Shown: positions 34,471-46,171 of the stretch, piece after piece
Numbering within the stretch: position 1 is the first letter of the stretch
How the letters are laid out: every line of letters starts with the position of its first letter
Origin: Brachionus rotundiformis
Lineage: Eukaryota; Rotifera; Eurotatoria; Ploima; Brachionidae
Direction: 5' to 3'
Length of the DNA stretch: 64,000 bases
NCBI GenBank assembly: GCA_016802295.1
Contig: JAESIW010000137.1
Coordinates: 739,592 to 803,591, forward strand
Translations under genes and position numbers: made by a program
Notes under the pieces: model-generated
The model's input: only the letters and a program-made list of their open reading frames with translations
The model's database searches: none
What the model was told of the DNA's origin: nothing

Positions 34471-35089
34471 ACAAATAACTAAATTTAACAATTACTTATT
34501 TATCGAATATTTATAGATAATAAAGAAGGAATTGTAAATAGAAATATACAAAACGGAAATTAAAAATTAAGAATTTAGTTTTATTTAGATAAATTTTATT
34601 GCGACTATTTTTTTGTTGGTACAATTTAAATTTTGTTAATAAAAGACACAAATGATTACAATTGTTAAAGAAGTTAATAAAAAATATCTTTAAAAAGATC
34701 AAAAAATATCAAAAGTTTTCAATTTATAAAATAAAATTTTTAGCATTTGCCTCAACCTAAACATATATCTGTCTTAATAAAAAAAATAATTAAACTTAAG
34801 AATAAACAGGCGCCAAAATTATAGATCACTTTTCATTTGAGATCAATTTTAGAAATAGATCTTTGGCTTTGTTTACTAATTGAATTCTTATTTGGCAAAT
34901 AATTGGAATTATTGAATAATTTCGATCCAAATTCTTACGCTTGTTATTTTTCTCAGATTCAATTAACTTCTAAGACGCATAGATTGGAATTTAAGAAGTT
35001 GATATCGAATTATTTATCAGAATATTTGTATTTACTTTTTATCTAAAGTAACAGGTATATTTATTCAAGAAATGATACATAAATAGATC
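34471..35089. other. Spacer between Hv1-2 and Hv1-3
   Basis: About 620 bases of AT-rich DNA with no gene. It serves as 3' end of Hv1-2 and promoter region of Hv1-3. Confidence 0.5.
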
Positions 35090-37227
35090 ATGGTCGAGGA
35101 AAACCAAGATAAAGTTATGAGTAAGGAGCTGGAAACATGCCTGAATCAAGACGACTTTTCTATTGAGTTTACCGATGAACTCGATACCAGTCGCAATAAG
35201 TTTAGCTTTTTCCCAAGGATAAAAAAGAACATTTTTACCAAGGACGGAATCAAGAGAATACTCAATTCAAACAGACTTCACATAATCGTTATTTTACTGG
35301 TAATTCTGGACTGTACCTGTATATCGGTCGAGTTGATGATTGATTTTGTCATAAATTACAACCGAGAACACCGAAATTCACCAAGTCTCCAAAATCAGAA
35401 TTCAACTTCAAGATTGGACTTATTCGAGGTCTTGAAGGGGATCAATTCAAAAGTTATTTCAGTTTTGTCCTCGATAGAACACACTCTTCGTTTTATCAGC
35501 CTTTTTATTTTGACATTTTTTGTTTTGGAAATTGTTCTAAAGCTTGTATTTGTACCTAATCATGTAATAAAATCAATTTGGGGTATTCTGGACGCAATTG
35601 TTGTTTTTGTGAGCTTTATACTAGATGTTTTATTGCTAAAAAATAAACAGATACTTCACACAGTAACTGGTCTTCTAACATTATTCAGGTAATTTAATTT
35701 TATCTCATTTAAAAAGACAGTTAATGATAAATAATTTTTGATAAAAATTTAGTTATTTTTATCAAAATAAATAAAATGAAGATTTATTAAAGTGTTATTA
35801 AGTTTTTTTCTAATTTCTATTTTAACAACGATAATTAGAATAAGTCGTTTGAGATAATTTTTTTAAGCAAATCTGTATTTTGTATAAAAAAATTTACAAT
35901 TAAAAAAATCCTTTTTAATATGAATATTGTGCCAAAATGGAAATTCATGCTGAGCTATATGCTTACCAAGAAGCAACCAAAAAAGAATGTGACTAATAAC
36001 TTTAGCTGAACACTTATGAATTTCGATTTATTTATTTAAAAAAAAAAAGATCTATTAAGTAATCCCTGGGACAACATACAATTTAAGTTAAATTTTTAAA
36101 AAATAAATTATGTCACACCCTTTTTTCAAAATAAAAATATACATCAGAATGTAGGAAATTTTGGTGCTGTCAATTTCAAAAACAAACAGAACAAAAATTC
36201 TTGCTATTTTGATAAATCAAAATTTTATAAAATAAAATATATTTCAAAAATACTGCAACATGGTGCAACATACTTTGTTGCATCTTTTTTACCAAAAATA
36301 AAGGTTTTATTTTCTTTTTTTTAGGTAAACAAAATCAATAATCAATTTAAGTCTTGTTGACGCTTTACTTTTTGTCTTTTATATTCATCAGAAAAAGTAT
36401 TTTAGGTAAAAAAGATGCAACAAAGTATTTTGCAGTTTTTTTTTGAAATTCACAATACCGGAAATTTTATCCTCTTTCAGAATATATATGATTTTCTAAA
36501 AAATTTGATTAAATTCATTTAATAACTGGCTCTGAACGAACTAAAGCATTTTAAAGGGTTGTTTTGTTTTTGACCTCTAGGAACAAAATGTTTTTTTGTC
36601 TCCCATAAAAATTAAATTTAGGGTTTCAAAGGACTTAGTTTACGAATTTTAAATCAAAAATTTAAGATTTTTTAGGAGAGCAGTTATTTTAAGTTTATGA
36701 TTATTAATTAATATTAATCATTTTTAAAAATTATATTAAATCTTTCCAAAATGAGTCAAAAAGGTAATTACCAACAATTATTATGGTTTTATAAGAAAAT
36801 TCTATTGAAGGTAATTAAAAATGACAAAAATTTCACACGGACTTAGTTTAACTTCAAATAATTAAATATTTGATCAAAAATTTTTTATTGAAAATTTGTA
36901 AAAATTCTTTTAAAATTTACCAATTCAAAACAATATTCGAATTACTTCAAATAGTAATTTTAATAGTTTCGTGCCTATTTTTGAAATTTTCTTAACTAAC
37001 AATTTATCTTTAGGTTATGGAGAGTTGCCAGAATATTGAGTGGTATACTTGTAACTATGGAAAAAAAGTCAAACAAGAAAATTGTAAAACTGACAAAAAG
37101 AATTGAGGCCCTTACCACCGAAAACCAAGAACTTCGTGAAGAGCTAGAAAAAAATAGATTTCTTTTAGAAAATAATATGAACAAAAATGACAATATTCTC
37201 GATTCCAGTTCTTTAGAGATGCTTTGA
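35090..37227 (+). CDS. HVCN1: Hv1 voltage-gated proton channel, canonical copy Hv1-3 (270 aa)
   Basis: Exons 35090-35688 and 37014-37227, joined in phase 2 inside the codon of the first S4 Arg; the intron is 1325 nt and contains a small inverted-repeat element. All residues needed for proton conduction and gating that I checked are present. These are S1 D74 and E81 (VILDCTCISVEL), S2 E147 and K151 (LEIVLKLVF), S3 D168 and D179 (ILDAIVVFVSFILD), and S4 R200, R203, R206 (FRLWRVARILSG). The Asn that follows the third Arg in human Hv1 is Ser. The cytosolic C-terminus is a long coiled coil (MEKKSNKKIVKLTKRIEALT) as in the dimeric channel. I would take this copy as the ancestral-type functional channel of the array. 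Confidence 0.93.
36241..36449. mobile_element. Short inverted-repeat element (MITE-like) in the Hv1-3 intron
   Basis: The left arm 36241-36302 and the right arm 36404-36449 are near-perfect inverse copies. They share ATTTCAAAAA...ACTGCAA and the 24-base core ATACTTTGTTGCATC plus TTTTTTACC. The left arm carries an extra CATGGTGCAAC inside. About 100 bases of unrelated AT-rich sequence separate the arms. It has no coding capacity. I could not see a clear target-site duplication. Confidence 0.65.
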
Positions 37228-39081
37228 ACCAACTTTGTAAATTAAAACATTATTTTAATTTATTTCTTAATAGATTTTAAATTATGTAATTTAAAAAATA
37301 AAATTGTCAAAATTTTAAATCTTGCTTATTTGGTAGCTATTACCAAAACAAACAATAAAATATTTTTCCTCTAGCAAATATATTTTTATTATCAATTTAT
37401 AATAAATACTTTATAATCAAAAAATTAAGTTAATACTTAGAATTTAAATTAATGTGAACGTGTTTCGATTAATTATTCCAGCCTCTGCTATATTTGTTTT
37501 TAATTTTGCATGATTTTTTTTTATTTTAAAAATTTCTTGGCAAATAATTAAAACATTCGAAATTTATTGTTAGTCAATTAACTTTTTATTAAAATACTGT
37601 AAATAATTCAAAATGTTTTTTGAGTCTGATAGTTTTTCAAAATAATATTGATTAATTTTCTCCTAGACACTTTTTTCACAGATATACTGCTTGAAATTAA
37701 ATAAAAAATTCTAAATCAAGTTTATATAATAAAAATCAATTATTAAAGAGAAAACAAATTTTTTTATATTTATTTTTAAGTTTTCTTGTTCGTATGACTT
37801 CTCTAATCTTTGTCAAACAAGCATCTCTATAAAATCATTGTTATAGCTAAATTTTTCTAAGAGAATTGATCAAAATATTAATCAATACTTTTCTAGCTTT
37901 TTTTATTGACGCTTAGGATTTAAGAACATTTTTGATAGCTCGATTAAAAATAAGAATATAAATATAAGCAATATCTTAAAAGGCTGAAACTTATATGTCT
38001 CCTTTCTTTTAATTTTTTGAAGCAGCGTCCACATGTTCTGTCAAATAAATAAACTGACCAGCATGTTCTTACATTTCTTCTATCATAAATTAACTATTTG
38101 CTTCCATCTAATATTTTATAATTTTGGTTTTTATCCTTTACCAATCATCACATCTTTTTGAAAGTCTGGTTATTTCATTTTAGTTTGAATACATTTTAAT
38201 TCCATATATTTTATTTAAAGTATAACACCATGTACATTCATAATAAATTTTGGTTACAAAAAATTAATTCAATTTTGGTTGAATAAATTAATCTTTTAAA
38301 ATAAATTTTATACTCAGATTTTCGTTCCAAATTGATCACCACCATTTACCTCTCCAGATACTTGACTGTTTTTGCTCTGATTATTTTCATAAGTTTTCAG
38401 TCAAATCTAGAAAAAACCATCCATCAAATATTTATATATTATTAGATTAGAATTAATTATTGACATTTTGTCTATTAAAATATTAATGTGATTTTGGTTA
38501 ATTCATATCTTAAATTTGTGCTGTATTTCCTCATATTCCTTAATTGGTTCTTTATGTTCAAAATATGCTTTTCGTGATCAAAATTCATCTCAACTCTCTT
38601 TAAGTTCAAAGATACTTTAGATCATTATGATTAATCATTAATTTCTTTGACTCAACCTGCACAACACCTTGAATTCACGAGCCTAAACGATTACTTAATA
38701 CTTAATTTGGCATTTAAATTTGTACAATATTAATTTTTGAAGCGAAACGATTGACAACAAGAGTTGGATAAAATCTGCTAGTCGCTTGTAATTGAACACT
38801 GGCCTTATTACATAAAAATAAAATCAAGCATAAAATTTTAATCTATTTTGCAAGCGTCTAAGGCATTTAGTTGGAGCTGGAATTTTATAAAAATAATTTT
38901 GACTTTCTCCTATCTTTTTTCCCTTAACAGCTTAATTAACGTTTATAGCAGACTATGCCATCTTGACTTTCCAGAAACAGCACCAATTAAAATTTTTTTT
39001 TAGAACATTTTTTTACATATAAAGTTAGGCATTACTCGAATGAAGACTGGCATATGAGCTAAATAATTCTAGTCCAAGAAA
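37228..39081. other. Intergenic, 1.85 kb, between Hv1-3 and Hv1-4
   Basis: AT-rich with no supported gene or Hv1 fragment. It separates the first three array members from the next two. Confidence 0.5.
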
Positions 39082-40164
39082 ATGCATGACCAAAACACCA
39101 GACAAAGTCTACTCAATGGAGAGATTGATCAAAAAGCAGGAACAGAGTCATCAGGCCAATTTCTGATTCCTGTTCCGAGAATGATGGCTCGAAATTCGAC
39201 TGTGTCCCGCTTATCAATTCAGAACTTCATAGAAAACTTTCCTCAAGACGAAAACGAGTTCACCAACAAGGAGATTTTGAGCACTGTCCATGACATGATG
39301 TGGTCAAGTATCGGTCTTAATTCCAAGATGCAGTTTTGGCAAAAAGCTCGACTTGTAATTAAATCTAATAAGTACCATGCCTGTTTGATTGGACTTGTGG
39401 TCATGGACTGCATTTGCGTAATAATGCAAATTATTTTTGATATTCTGTTCAGAGAACATCGTGAAAAAAATTTCTACAAAGCGGAAAAAATTGTGGAAGC
39501 TTTAAGTCTATTTATTTTGTCTGTTTTTTTGTTGTCTATTTTTTTGCATGTAATTCTGTTGCCCAAGTCCTTCTTTAAGAGTAAGCTGGAGATTTTTGAC
39601 TCGATCATTGTGTTGATCAGTTTCTTCCTGGAAGTATTCTCGATTGTGGAAAGAGAAAGTGTAAAAGAAATCGAGGCTGCTGTGATCACATTCAGGTAAA
39701 TTATAAAAAAAAGAAAAGAAATTATATGACTATAAAGCTTTATTTTTAGGTTCTGGAGAATCATTAGAATTGTAAATGGTGAGAAAAAATAATTATTTTT
39801 AGAAAGAAATTTTTTTTTTTGTTTAATTTATTTTTAAGCTATTGTAATTACGGTCGAAAAAAGAGTTTTTCAAAAACTAGATAGTTTAAAAAAAGATATT
39901 AAATGTTTGCTAGATGAAAACAAGCAGATGGAAGAGGAGATCGAGAGCAAAAAGAGCCAAATTAGAAGTTTGAGACTGGCACTGGAAAGCAAAAATCACG
40001 AGTTGGAAAATTCCAAGTCAATAGTAGACAGATTGCTTAATGAAAAAAAAACTCAAAAATTATCAGATGAAGCTGCATCTCAAGAGATAAATAAATTACC
40101 AAGCGAAATTGGTGACTTGAAACTGAAAATCAAAAACTTAAATAAGGAAAACATAAATGATTGA
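39082..40164 (+). CDS. Hv1-like channel, copy Hv1-4 (322 aa), S2 charge pair lost
   Basis: Exons 39082-39695, 39750-39778 (29 nt, the S4 core) and 39839-40164; introns of 54 and 60 nt; phases agree. The cytosolic N-terminus is long (about 97 residues) and the coiled-coil tail is the longest of the six (over 100 residues, from ITVEKRVFQKLDSLKK on). S1 keeps the filter Asp (D109, VVMDCICV) but the following Glu is Gln. S2 has lost both members of its charge pair: SIFLHVILL has Ser (S152) for Glu and His (H156) for Lys. S3 has D173 and E184. S4 is fully armed: RFWRIIRIVNG with R205, R208, R211 and the Asn. The loss of the S2 charge-transfer residues should change voltage sensing. The family assignment is firm; the function is open. 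Confidence 0.88.
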
Positions 40165-40284
40165 GATTTTGTTCTAGTGCATAGTTTAATTTATAAATTC
40201 CATAGTAAATAATTATGAGAGGTGCTTTATGATTTTAAATGTTGAAAATTTTAATAAAAGTTTATTAAAACAAGTTTTTTAATT

Positions 40285-40990
40285 ATGCTAGAAAAAAATG
40301 TTTTTAAAAAGCTTTTTGGACCAGAATTGCATTTAAATGCTCAGAATACCACTCTTACAGAAAAGATTCGCAAAATTCTCCTTTCGAATTATTTGCATGT
40401 GGCAATAGTGGTTTTGGTAATAATGGACAGCTTGTGTGTCACCATCGAGCTAATAATCGAAGCAGAGAACAAGAACAACAGCCATGGTCTGCATGTGGCG
40501 GAAGAAATTTTCAAATATCTCGGATTTGTAATCTTGTGTATTTTCATGGTCGAAATACTCATGAAGCTACTTTTTGTATTCAAAGAATTTAAAGAGTCAA
40601 AGCTAGAAATTTTGGATGCCATTGTGGTAATTATAAGTTTCATCGCAGAAATAGTGGTTTTTAAACATGATGATGCTATTTCTGCCATAGGTATTTTTGT
40701 TTAAATTCTAGTCCCATTTTTTTACACTCGTTCTAATCTAAGTTGGCTTGATTGCTATTTTTCGTTTTTGGAGAATTATCAGAATTGTCAATGGTGTTAT
40801 TTTAAAAATTAATTTTCTTAAAACTAATTAATTTTCAATAGGTTCTATTCTGGTTGTTGAAGAGCAGTGTGAACTTAGAATTTCAAAGCTAAATCAAGAG
40901 ATAGCATTTCTAAAAGATCGGATTGTGTGTTTAGAAGAAGAGTTAAGAAAAAAAGAAGCTTCTACGAATGGTCACTCAAATGAAACATAA
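40285..40990 (+). CDS. HVCN1: Hv1-like proton channel, copy Hv1-5 (201 aa)
   Basis: Exons 40285-40690, 40743-40793, 40842-40990; introns of 52 and 48 nt; phases agree. It begins only 120 bases after the Hv1-4 stop and has almost no cytosolic N-terminus. The sensor is nearly canonical: S1 D48 and E55 (VIMDSLCVTIEL), S2 E90 and K94 (VEILMKLLF), S3 D111 with E122 for the second Asp, S4 RFWRIIRIVNG (R143, R146, R149, N152). A short coiled-coil tail follows (VVEEQCELRISKLNQEI). The block 40315-40795 is about 99% identical to the same part of Hv1-6, intron included, while the sequence before and after it is not. Intron 1 lies 22 bases further upstream than in Hv1-2 and Hv1-4, so the S4 exon is 51 nt. 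Confidence 0.9.
40315..40795 (+). repeat. Gene-conversion tract, donor/recipient copy in Hv1-5
   Basis: 481 bases matching 49324-49804 with no gaps and, by my count, five substitutions, all in the S2-S3 part of exon 1. The shared block includes the whole 52-nt intron 1, which has no differences. Both ends stop sharply: upstream N-terminal coding sequence and downstream intron 2 differ completely. Confidence 0.9.
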
Positions 40991-42258
40991 AATTTAGAAT
41001 AATTTAACAATTTTAAAAAAAGTTCTTTTTACATTAAGTAATAAGCTTATGCCAATAAAAGGTAATAGTTTTGTTTAGATTTGGTTTAAAAAAATTTTAG
41101 ATGATTTTATATCACCGAGTCATATTTTTTACTTGAATATATTTATTTTAAAAGTAAAAAATTGAAAGCATTTTTACAAAAAATAAAGGCTTTTGAAGTT
41201 ATCAGCAACCTTTTACTTGAAGGGAAATTTAGATTGTACACAACAAATTTTTAATAAAGTACCCCAAATTATTAAATATTTACTCAAATTTTATTAAGAA
41301 AACAACAAATAAACCCTAAGAAATAAAAAAAAAATTAAAATGAGAATAAAAAAAATAAACAATATCTTTTAACTTCGGCCTTTTTTTTTATTCTTTTCCA
41401 AATTCATTCTTACATGCCCAATAACGTCTTTTCTTCATTTGCGCGCGGCATTGATTAGACAATTTTATGTCTTTGTCACTTAACTGTTACCTTATTCATC
41501 AGTTTATTAACTGATACACAAAAACAAGTGAGAATTATACTTTTCACGTATCTCAGAAATGCTGACAAATACATTTATCACTCAGCTCACATCTTGTCTT
41601 CTTAATTATAAACTCGTGTTTTTGACACGAGCATTTAGGTACAAGTAAGAATCCATTCTTCAGAATAAGAACTTCAGAATGTTCATTAACTTAAATAAAG
41701 CTTTTAAAAGTTTAAACATTGTTTTATTATAAAGCGGCTTCATATCTCTAGACTCATTGACTCATTTCTTTTTGAACAAACCTTTCCTCAACTTCCTCAA
41801 CCTCAACTCAACTCGGTCCTTACTTAAATTTTTATTAATTTGGTAAAAACACATCCGATTAGTTCGATTTTCAATGTTAGTTTTAAAATACTCAATAAAT
41901 CTAAAAATTTATTTATAAAAAATTTAATTTAATTTCAATGTAAATTCTTAAAGTTTAGATTCTAAATTAATCAAGTTTTTCAAAAATTAGAATTAAACCT
42001 GAGCTGAATCTTCTTAACAGAATGTAAAATTAGATCCATGTTGCTGATGATCCATTTGCTTCAGCTTTTTGGTCTTCAGACTTATGCTTTAAAATTTGGC
42101 AAAAATTCGATTTGGTAAGCTTGATTAAGTAATCAAAAACATATTATGAATAAGTTAATTTAATTAGCCTTGTTTAAAATTAAAAAAAAATTTTTTCAAT
42201 CAATGAAAAGTTTTAAATTTTAGTTTTTAATCTCTGAATTCATATGGATCTAAAAAAA
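40991..42258. other. Intergenic, 1.27 kb
   Basis: Lies between the stops of Hv1-5 (+) and the cysteine-rich gene (-), so it holds two convergent 3' ends. No further feature was seen. Confidence 0.5.
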
Positions 42259-43582
42259 TTAAACACATTGTCCGTTGCTCATGGTAAAGCCATCTTTACA
42301 AACGCATCTTAATCCATTACATTTTAAATTTGCCAACGAATCACATCGATCAGCTTTTAAGGACTCTGTTACTTCGGGAGCTATCTCTAAATTTGGAGCA
42401 CCACAATAAGCGTTTATGGGTAAATGATCTAAAAAGATTAGAAATTGTTTGAATAAAATGAATTTTTTAGGATCAAACCACATAAGCCAGTTGTAATGTT
42501 CCAGGTACCGAATGGACATCTGAATTTATATTTAAAAATTTAAAAATTTTGTTTTTTTTTAAATAATTTACACGCAGCTTTTGGCTAAACATATTAATCC
42601 ACGAGTGCATCTTTTATCTATTATGTTTCTTTTGCATGTTGTATTAAAAGTATCACAAAACTCTCCATTCCAGTTTCCAGTTTTACATCTAAATAATTTA
42701 CAAAGATAAGATTATGCTTTGTTATTCATATTAAACTATACAAGCATCTATTTCCTGAATCACTTTCAACACATTTTAATCCTTGAACTTTACAATATCT
42801 GTTGTTTAAGCAAGTACTATTAAAATGATCTAATTAAAAAAATATATATATTTTTTAAAATAAATAAAAATTAAGATATTGACTGCATTTTTTCCCATCC
42901 CAAACAGCATCTGACGGACATCTAGAAATATTTTTTAACTAATAATCAACAAATTTTTAATTAAATATACTGGCATGTTTCATTTGAGCACACATAATCT
43001 CTGGTACAATAATTTTTTGGTTGTCCAGTGCAATTACTTCCAAATTTTTCTAGTTAGAAACAATTCTAATTATTTTTTTAAAATCTTTGTTGAGAAAATC
43101 TACCACATTTAAAGCCATCCCACACCGAATCACTTGGACATCTTCAAAAATGGTAAATTATCTAAGCTCTTTTCTTATTTTAAATAAACTTACTGACAAA
43201 CGCCATCAATTGGGCCTGAACAAACCAGACCCTGCGATCTGCATTGACCATCTCTTTTACAAGACATTCCAAAGCGTTCTTTTTTAGAATATATTTGTTA
43301 TTAAAATTTTTTAATTTTGTAAATTTACCGCAATATTTGCCATTCCATGTGGAATTAGATGGACATTGGCATATTCTAGATCTGCATTTTAATTCTCCTA
43401 AGCAATATTTTATAGCTCCAAAATTAATACACGATTGATTTATATTTCCTAAGTTTGAGTTTAATTCAAATGATTTAAGTCCTACGGTGAAGAATCCAAG
43501 GACTAATTTAAAATTTTTAGTAAACAAAATTAAAAATTAGAAAGAATTTTTTACTAATAAAAATTGATAAAAAATACTTCAT
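42259..43582 (-). CDS. Secreted cysteine-rich modular protein (EB-like), 285 aa, 10 exons
   Basis: Exons (-): 43555-43582, 43329-43502, 43194-43278, 43104-43141, 42971-43049, 42884-42921, 42742-42829, 42572-42688, 42479-42519, 42259-42428. Introns are 49-54 nt, all phases match and the total is 286 codons. It starts with a clear signal peptide (MKYFLSIFIILGFFTVGLKS) whose codons are split by intron 1. The mature part repeats a Cys module of the form C-x8-C-x5-C-x4-C-x-CPS[DN]xxW[DN]GxxC. The CPSxxxWxG half often sits on its own 38-41-nt exon. At least five modules are visible, the last ending CVCKDGFTMSNGQCV. The spacing resembles nematode EB modules. It is probably extracellular. Ligand and function are unknown. 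Confidence 0.82.
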
Positions 43583-43615
43583 CTTTTTCTAAAAAAAAAG
43601 CACACTCAGTTTCGG

Positions 43616-43623
43616 CTTTTATA
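43616..43623 (-). promoter_or_regulatory. TATA box of the cysteine-rich gene
   Basis: TATAAAAG on the - strand, 34 bases before the ATG at 43582. A start site near 43592 would leave a 5' leader of about 10 bases. The short distance supports the proposed first exon. Confidence 0.55.
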
Positions 43624-44224
43624 ATGACAGAAAGTTGAAAATGATTCTGTAAAATCATGAAAAAGTTCTAAATTTCATAAAAATCCAAACATTTTATTTT
43701 ACTGAGTATCAAATCATGCTTAAGCATTAATTCCATTATTTAGAAGTTAAAAGAAAATTATTTTACCTGAATTTTATACTTTTTAAACCTAAAAAGCCAG
43801 TTGTAATTTCATAAATATACTTCTCTCTTAGTTATTTTAAAATTAAACAATATATATTTATTTCAAAATGTATTAATTATACAATTTTTTATTTGAAAAA
43901 TTTTGCAGGATGATTCTAACTGACCACTTTAGTACAAGAAGTAATTGTACGATAAGTGAAAGTACTAAAATGATAAACATCTTTATTTTAAATAATATTA
44001 GCTAAATAAATCGCATTGATCATAAAATCTGAAAAATACTCAAAAAACTCGAAAATTTTGAGATAAAAAAATTTTTTTTAAAAATAATTTGAGTGTAAGT
44101 TTTTTTCGAATAATAGATTTTAAAAACTCAGTTGGAAGATAGTTTAATCATTTGGACTAATTAGGAATTGAAAAATAATTGGAAGTAGTCCAAGCACAGG
44201 TAAATGAGCTAAGCAGTTGTCATT

Positions 44225-44500
44225 CAAATGACAATCTTAGCTTTAAAGCTGCTTAGACTAGTTGCACTCACAATTTCTTCTGGCAACTTATTCCAAACAT
44301 CAAAAAATATTTTGGTAAACTAATTAAATCTCTGACTACAATTCCCCTCTTTTTCTGGCACCAAGTTCTTAGAGTCTCTTCTAAGATCTACAGCTTAAAC
44401 CTTCTCTGAAATTCACAATATCCATATTGTTAACTAGTTTGAACATCTGGGTTATATCAAGATGTGTCCTTCTTGTTTTTTGACTTGGTAAATGTGGAAC
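44225..44500 (-). mobile_element. Degenerate LINE reverse-transcriptase 3' fragment
   Basis: The - strand shows, across several frames and stops, the end of a non-LTR RT reading frame: RRTHLDITQMFKLVNNMDIV, KNLVPEKEGNCSQRFN, FFDVWNKLPEEIVSATS and LSSFKAKI. This is the same segment as the last part of the element at 29257-29945, but in a more decayed and different copy. No intact element remains. Confidence 0.75.
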
Positions 44501-45208
44501 TTGCCATATTAATTTTATCTTGGTCAAATTATTTTCCATAATGTTTATCAATATCATAAATACTCCGCTTGGGATTGAAATATTATTCAAGCTTAAATTG
44601 ATGAGGAGTAATTGTTTTTGACTTTATGTAAAATATTGGAACCAATTTACAATCAATCAATGTCATATGACTCAATTATCATAAAATAGCAGACTGGCTC
44701 ACATAAAATTTTGTTTCTGAATTCTGATTCTTTCTAACAGATAATTAAATAAAAAGTTATAAAATAGGTTATTTTTTTATTAATAAAAAGATTATACAAT
44801 TCTGCGATGTAGTCAAACAGTTAAAAATTAATCAAGTTCAATTCGTAAGAGAGGCATTATAATTTAAAGAGTTAAACATTATCTTATACAGGAATTTTTA
44901 GTTATTTTTGATTTGATTTTTAATAGTCATTTATTTGAGAAAAAAATGAGCTTCAGTTGGTATTTAAAAAGATCAAATATTTTTCCAAGAAAACATTAAA
45001 TCTTTAATTTTAATTCAGTTAAAACGTCTTATTGATCCTGATATTTCATATAAAATAAACTTGCTGTTTCTTCTTTTGTTCAATAATAAAATATAAGTTT
45101 CAAATAAATATTTTTAAAATTAATTATTGATTAATTAAATTAAAAAAATCTGAAAAAAGAAGCATTTTTCAAAAATTTATTTAACCACATAGAATTTCGA
45201 AGGAAATA

Positions 45209-46171
45209 ATGAAAGAAAATATTGTAATAGATATTTACTTTTATTTTTCAGTTATAGTAGTCCCTTTAGGAACACTACTTAACATTGTATCTTTGATTAT
45301 ATTTTTGAGAAAAAGGTTCAACAAAACTAACTATGGATTTTTATCAGCCGTTCTCGGCTTTTTCAACACGTTTGCCCTCATATGGACCTATGTTGTGTAC
45401 AAATATCTCAAGCTTAAGATAGGCGATTTGAACACCAAGACCGATTTCAGCTGCCGTTTGTTTCACTACTTTGGTCGCTTTATTCAGCAAATACCAATTT
45501 ATGTTCAAGTCTTTCTTACAATCAATTTGTTTCTGGAAATCAAATATCCCGCTAGATCAATTGTTTTGGCAATCAAAAAAAAAAGAAATTTAGTGCTAAT
45601 TTTAATTGTTTTGATAGTGGTAATAATTATTTTAAACATTCCATTGGCATTTGAATACTTGAAAATTGATTATGTAAACTCTACTTCAAATGAAAGTTTG
45701 CCAATTAAACACCGTAAATGTGTCAGGAGCGAAGTAATCAAAGTCGTATCTGACACAATGACAGCTTTTCTTCGATCAATAATTCCTCTAATTTTATTTT
45801 TTATTTTTAATTATTTGATGCTGAAAACATTGATTCAGTCAAAGCGTAGAACAGCAAAAAATATCAAAGTTAAACGAGAAATTCAATTTGGTTTAAGTTT
45901 ATTTTTAACAAATACAATATTTTTAGTGTTAAATTTGCCCCTAGCTGTTGTTTATTTAATTGAAAATTTTGCCACCCTATCGGACCAACAATATGAAGAA
46001 GTTATCTTTGTGCACTTTATAGCCGATTCAATCGCCTATTTTAACTTTGGTATTTATTTTTTTCTTAATACAGTATTTAACTATTCTTTTCGAAAAGAAC
46101 TTTTAGTTTTATCCAACTCCAATCTCAATTTGGTAAAAAAAAAAATTTGTAATCTTGTTCAAAATGTTTGA
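45209..46171 (+). CDS. Rhodopsin-like orphan G protein-coupled receptor, 320 aa, intronless
   Basis: Seven hydrophobic helices with short loops, typical of a small class A receptor. TM1 has LGTLLNIVSL with the conserved Asn. TM3 is preceded by a Cys (FSCRLFHYF) that can pair with the Cys in the second extracellular loop (HRKCVRSE). The E/DRY position at the end of TM3 reads EIKYP. TM6 carries LNLPLAVVYL with the usual Pro, and TM7 ends NTVFNYSFRKELL in place of NPxxY. The N-terminus is very short and has no signal peptide. Invertebrate peptide receptors of the FMRFamide or thyrotropin-releasing type look similar, but I cannot assign a ligand. It lies between the two parts of the Hv1 array on the same strand. 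Confidence 0.85.
   Translation: MKENIVIDIYFYFSVIVVPLGTLLNIVSLIIFLRKRFNKTNYGFLSAVLGFFNTFALIWTYVVYKYLKLKIGDLNTKTDFSCRLFHYFGRFIQQIPIYVQVFLTINLFLEIKYPARSIVLAIKKKRNLVLILIVLIVVIIILNIPLAFEYLKIDYVNSTSNESLPIKHRKCVRSEVIKVVSDTMTAFLRSIIPLILFFIFNYLMLKTLIQSKRRTAKNIKVKREIQFGLSLFLTNTIFLVLNLPLAVVYLIENFATLSDQQYEEVIFVHFIADSIAYFNFGIYFFLNTVFNYSFRKELLVLSNSNLNLVKKKICNLVQNV

Larger units (their letters stand above)
43503..45208. other. Intergenic stretch around the LINE scrap
   Basis: Outside exon 1 of the cysteine-rich gene (43555-43582), its TATA box and the LINE fragment at 44225-44500, this AT-rich stretch holds nothing I recognise. The GPCR promoter must lie just before 45209. Confidence 0.45.
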
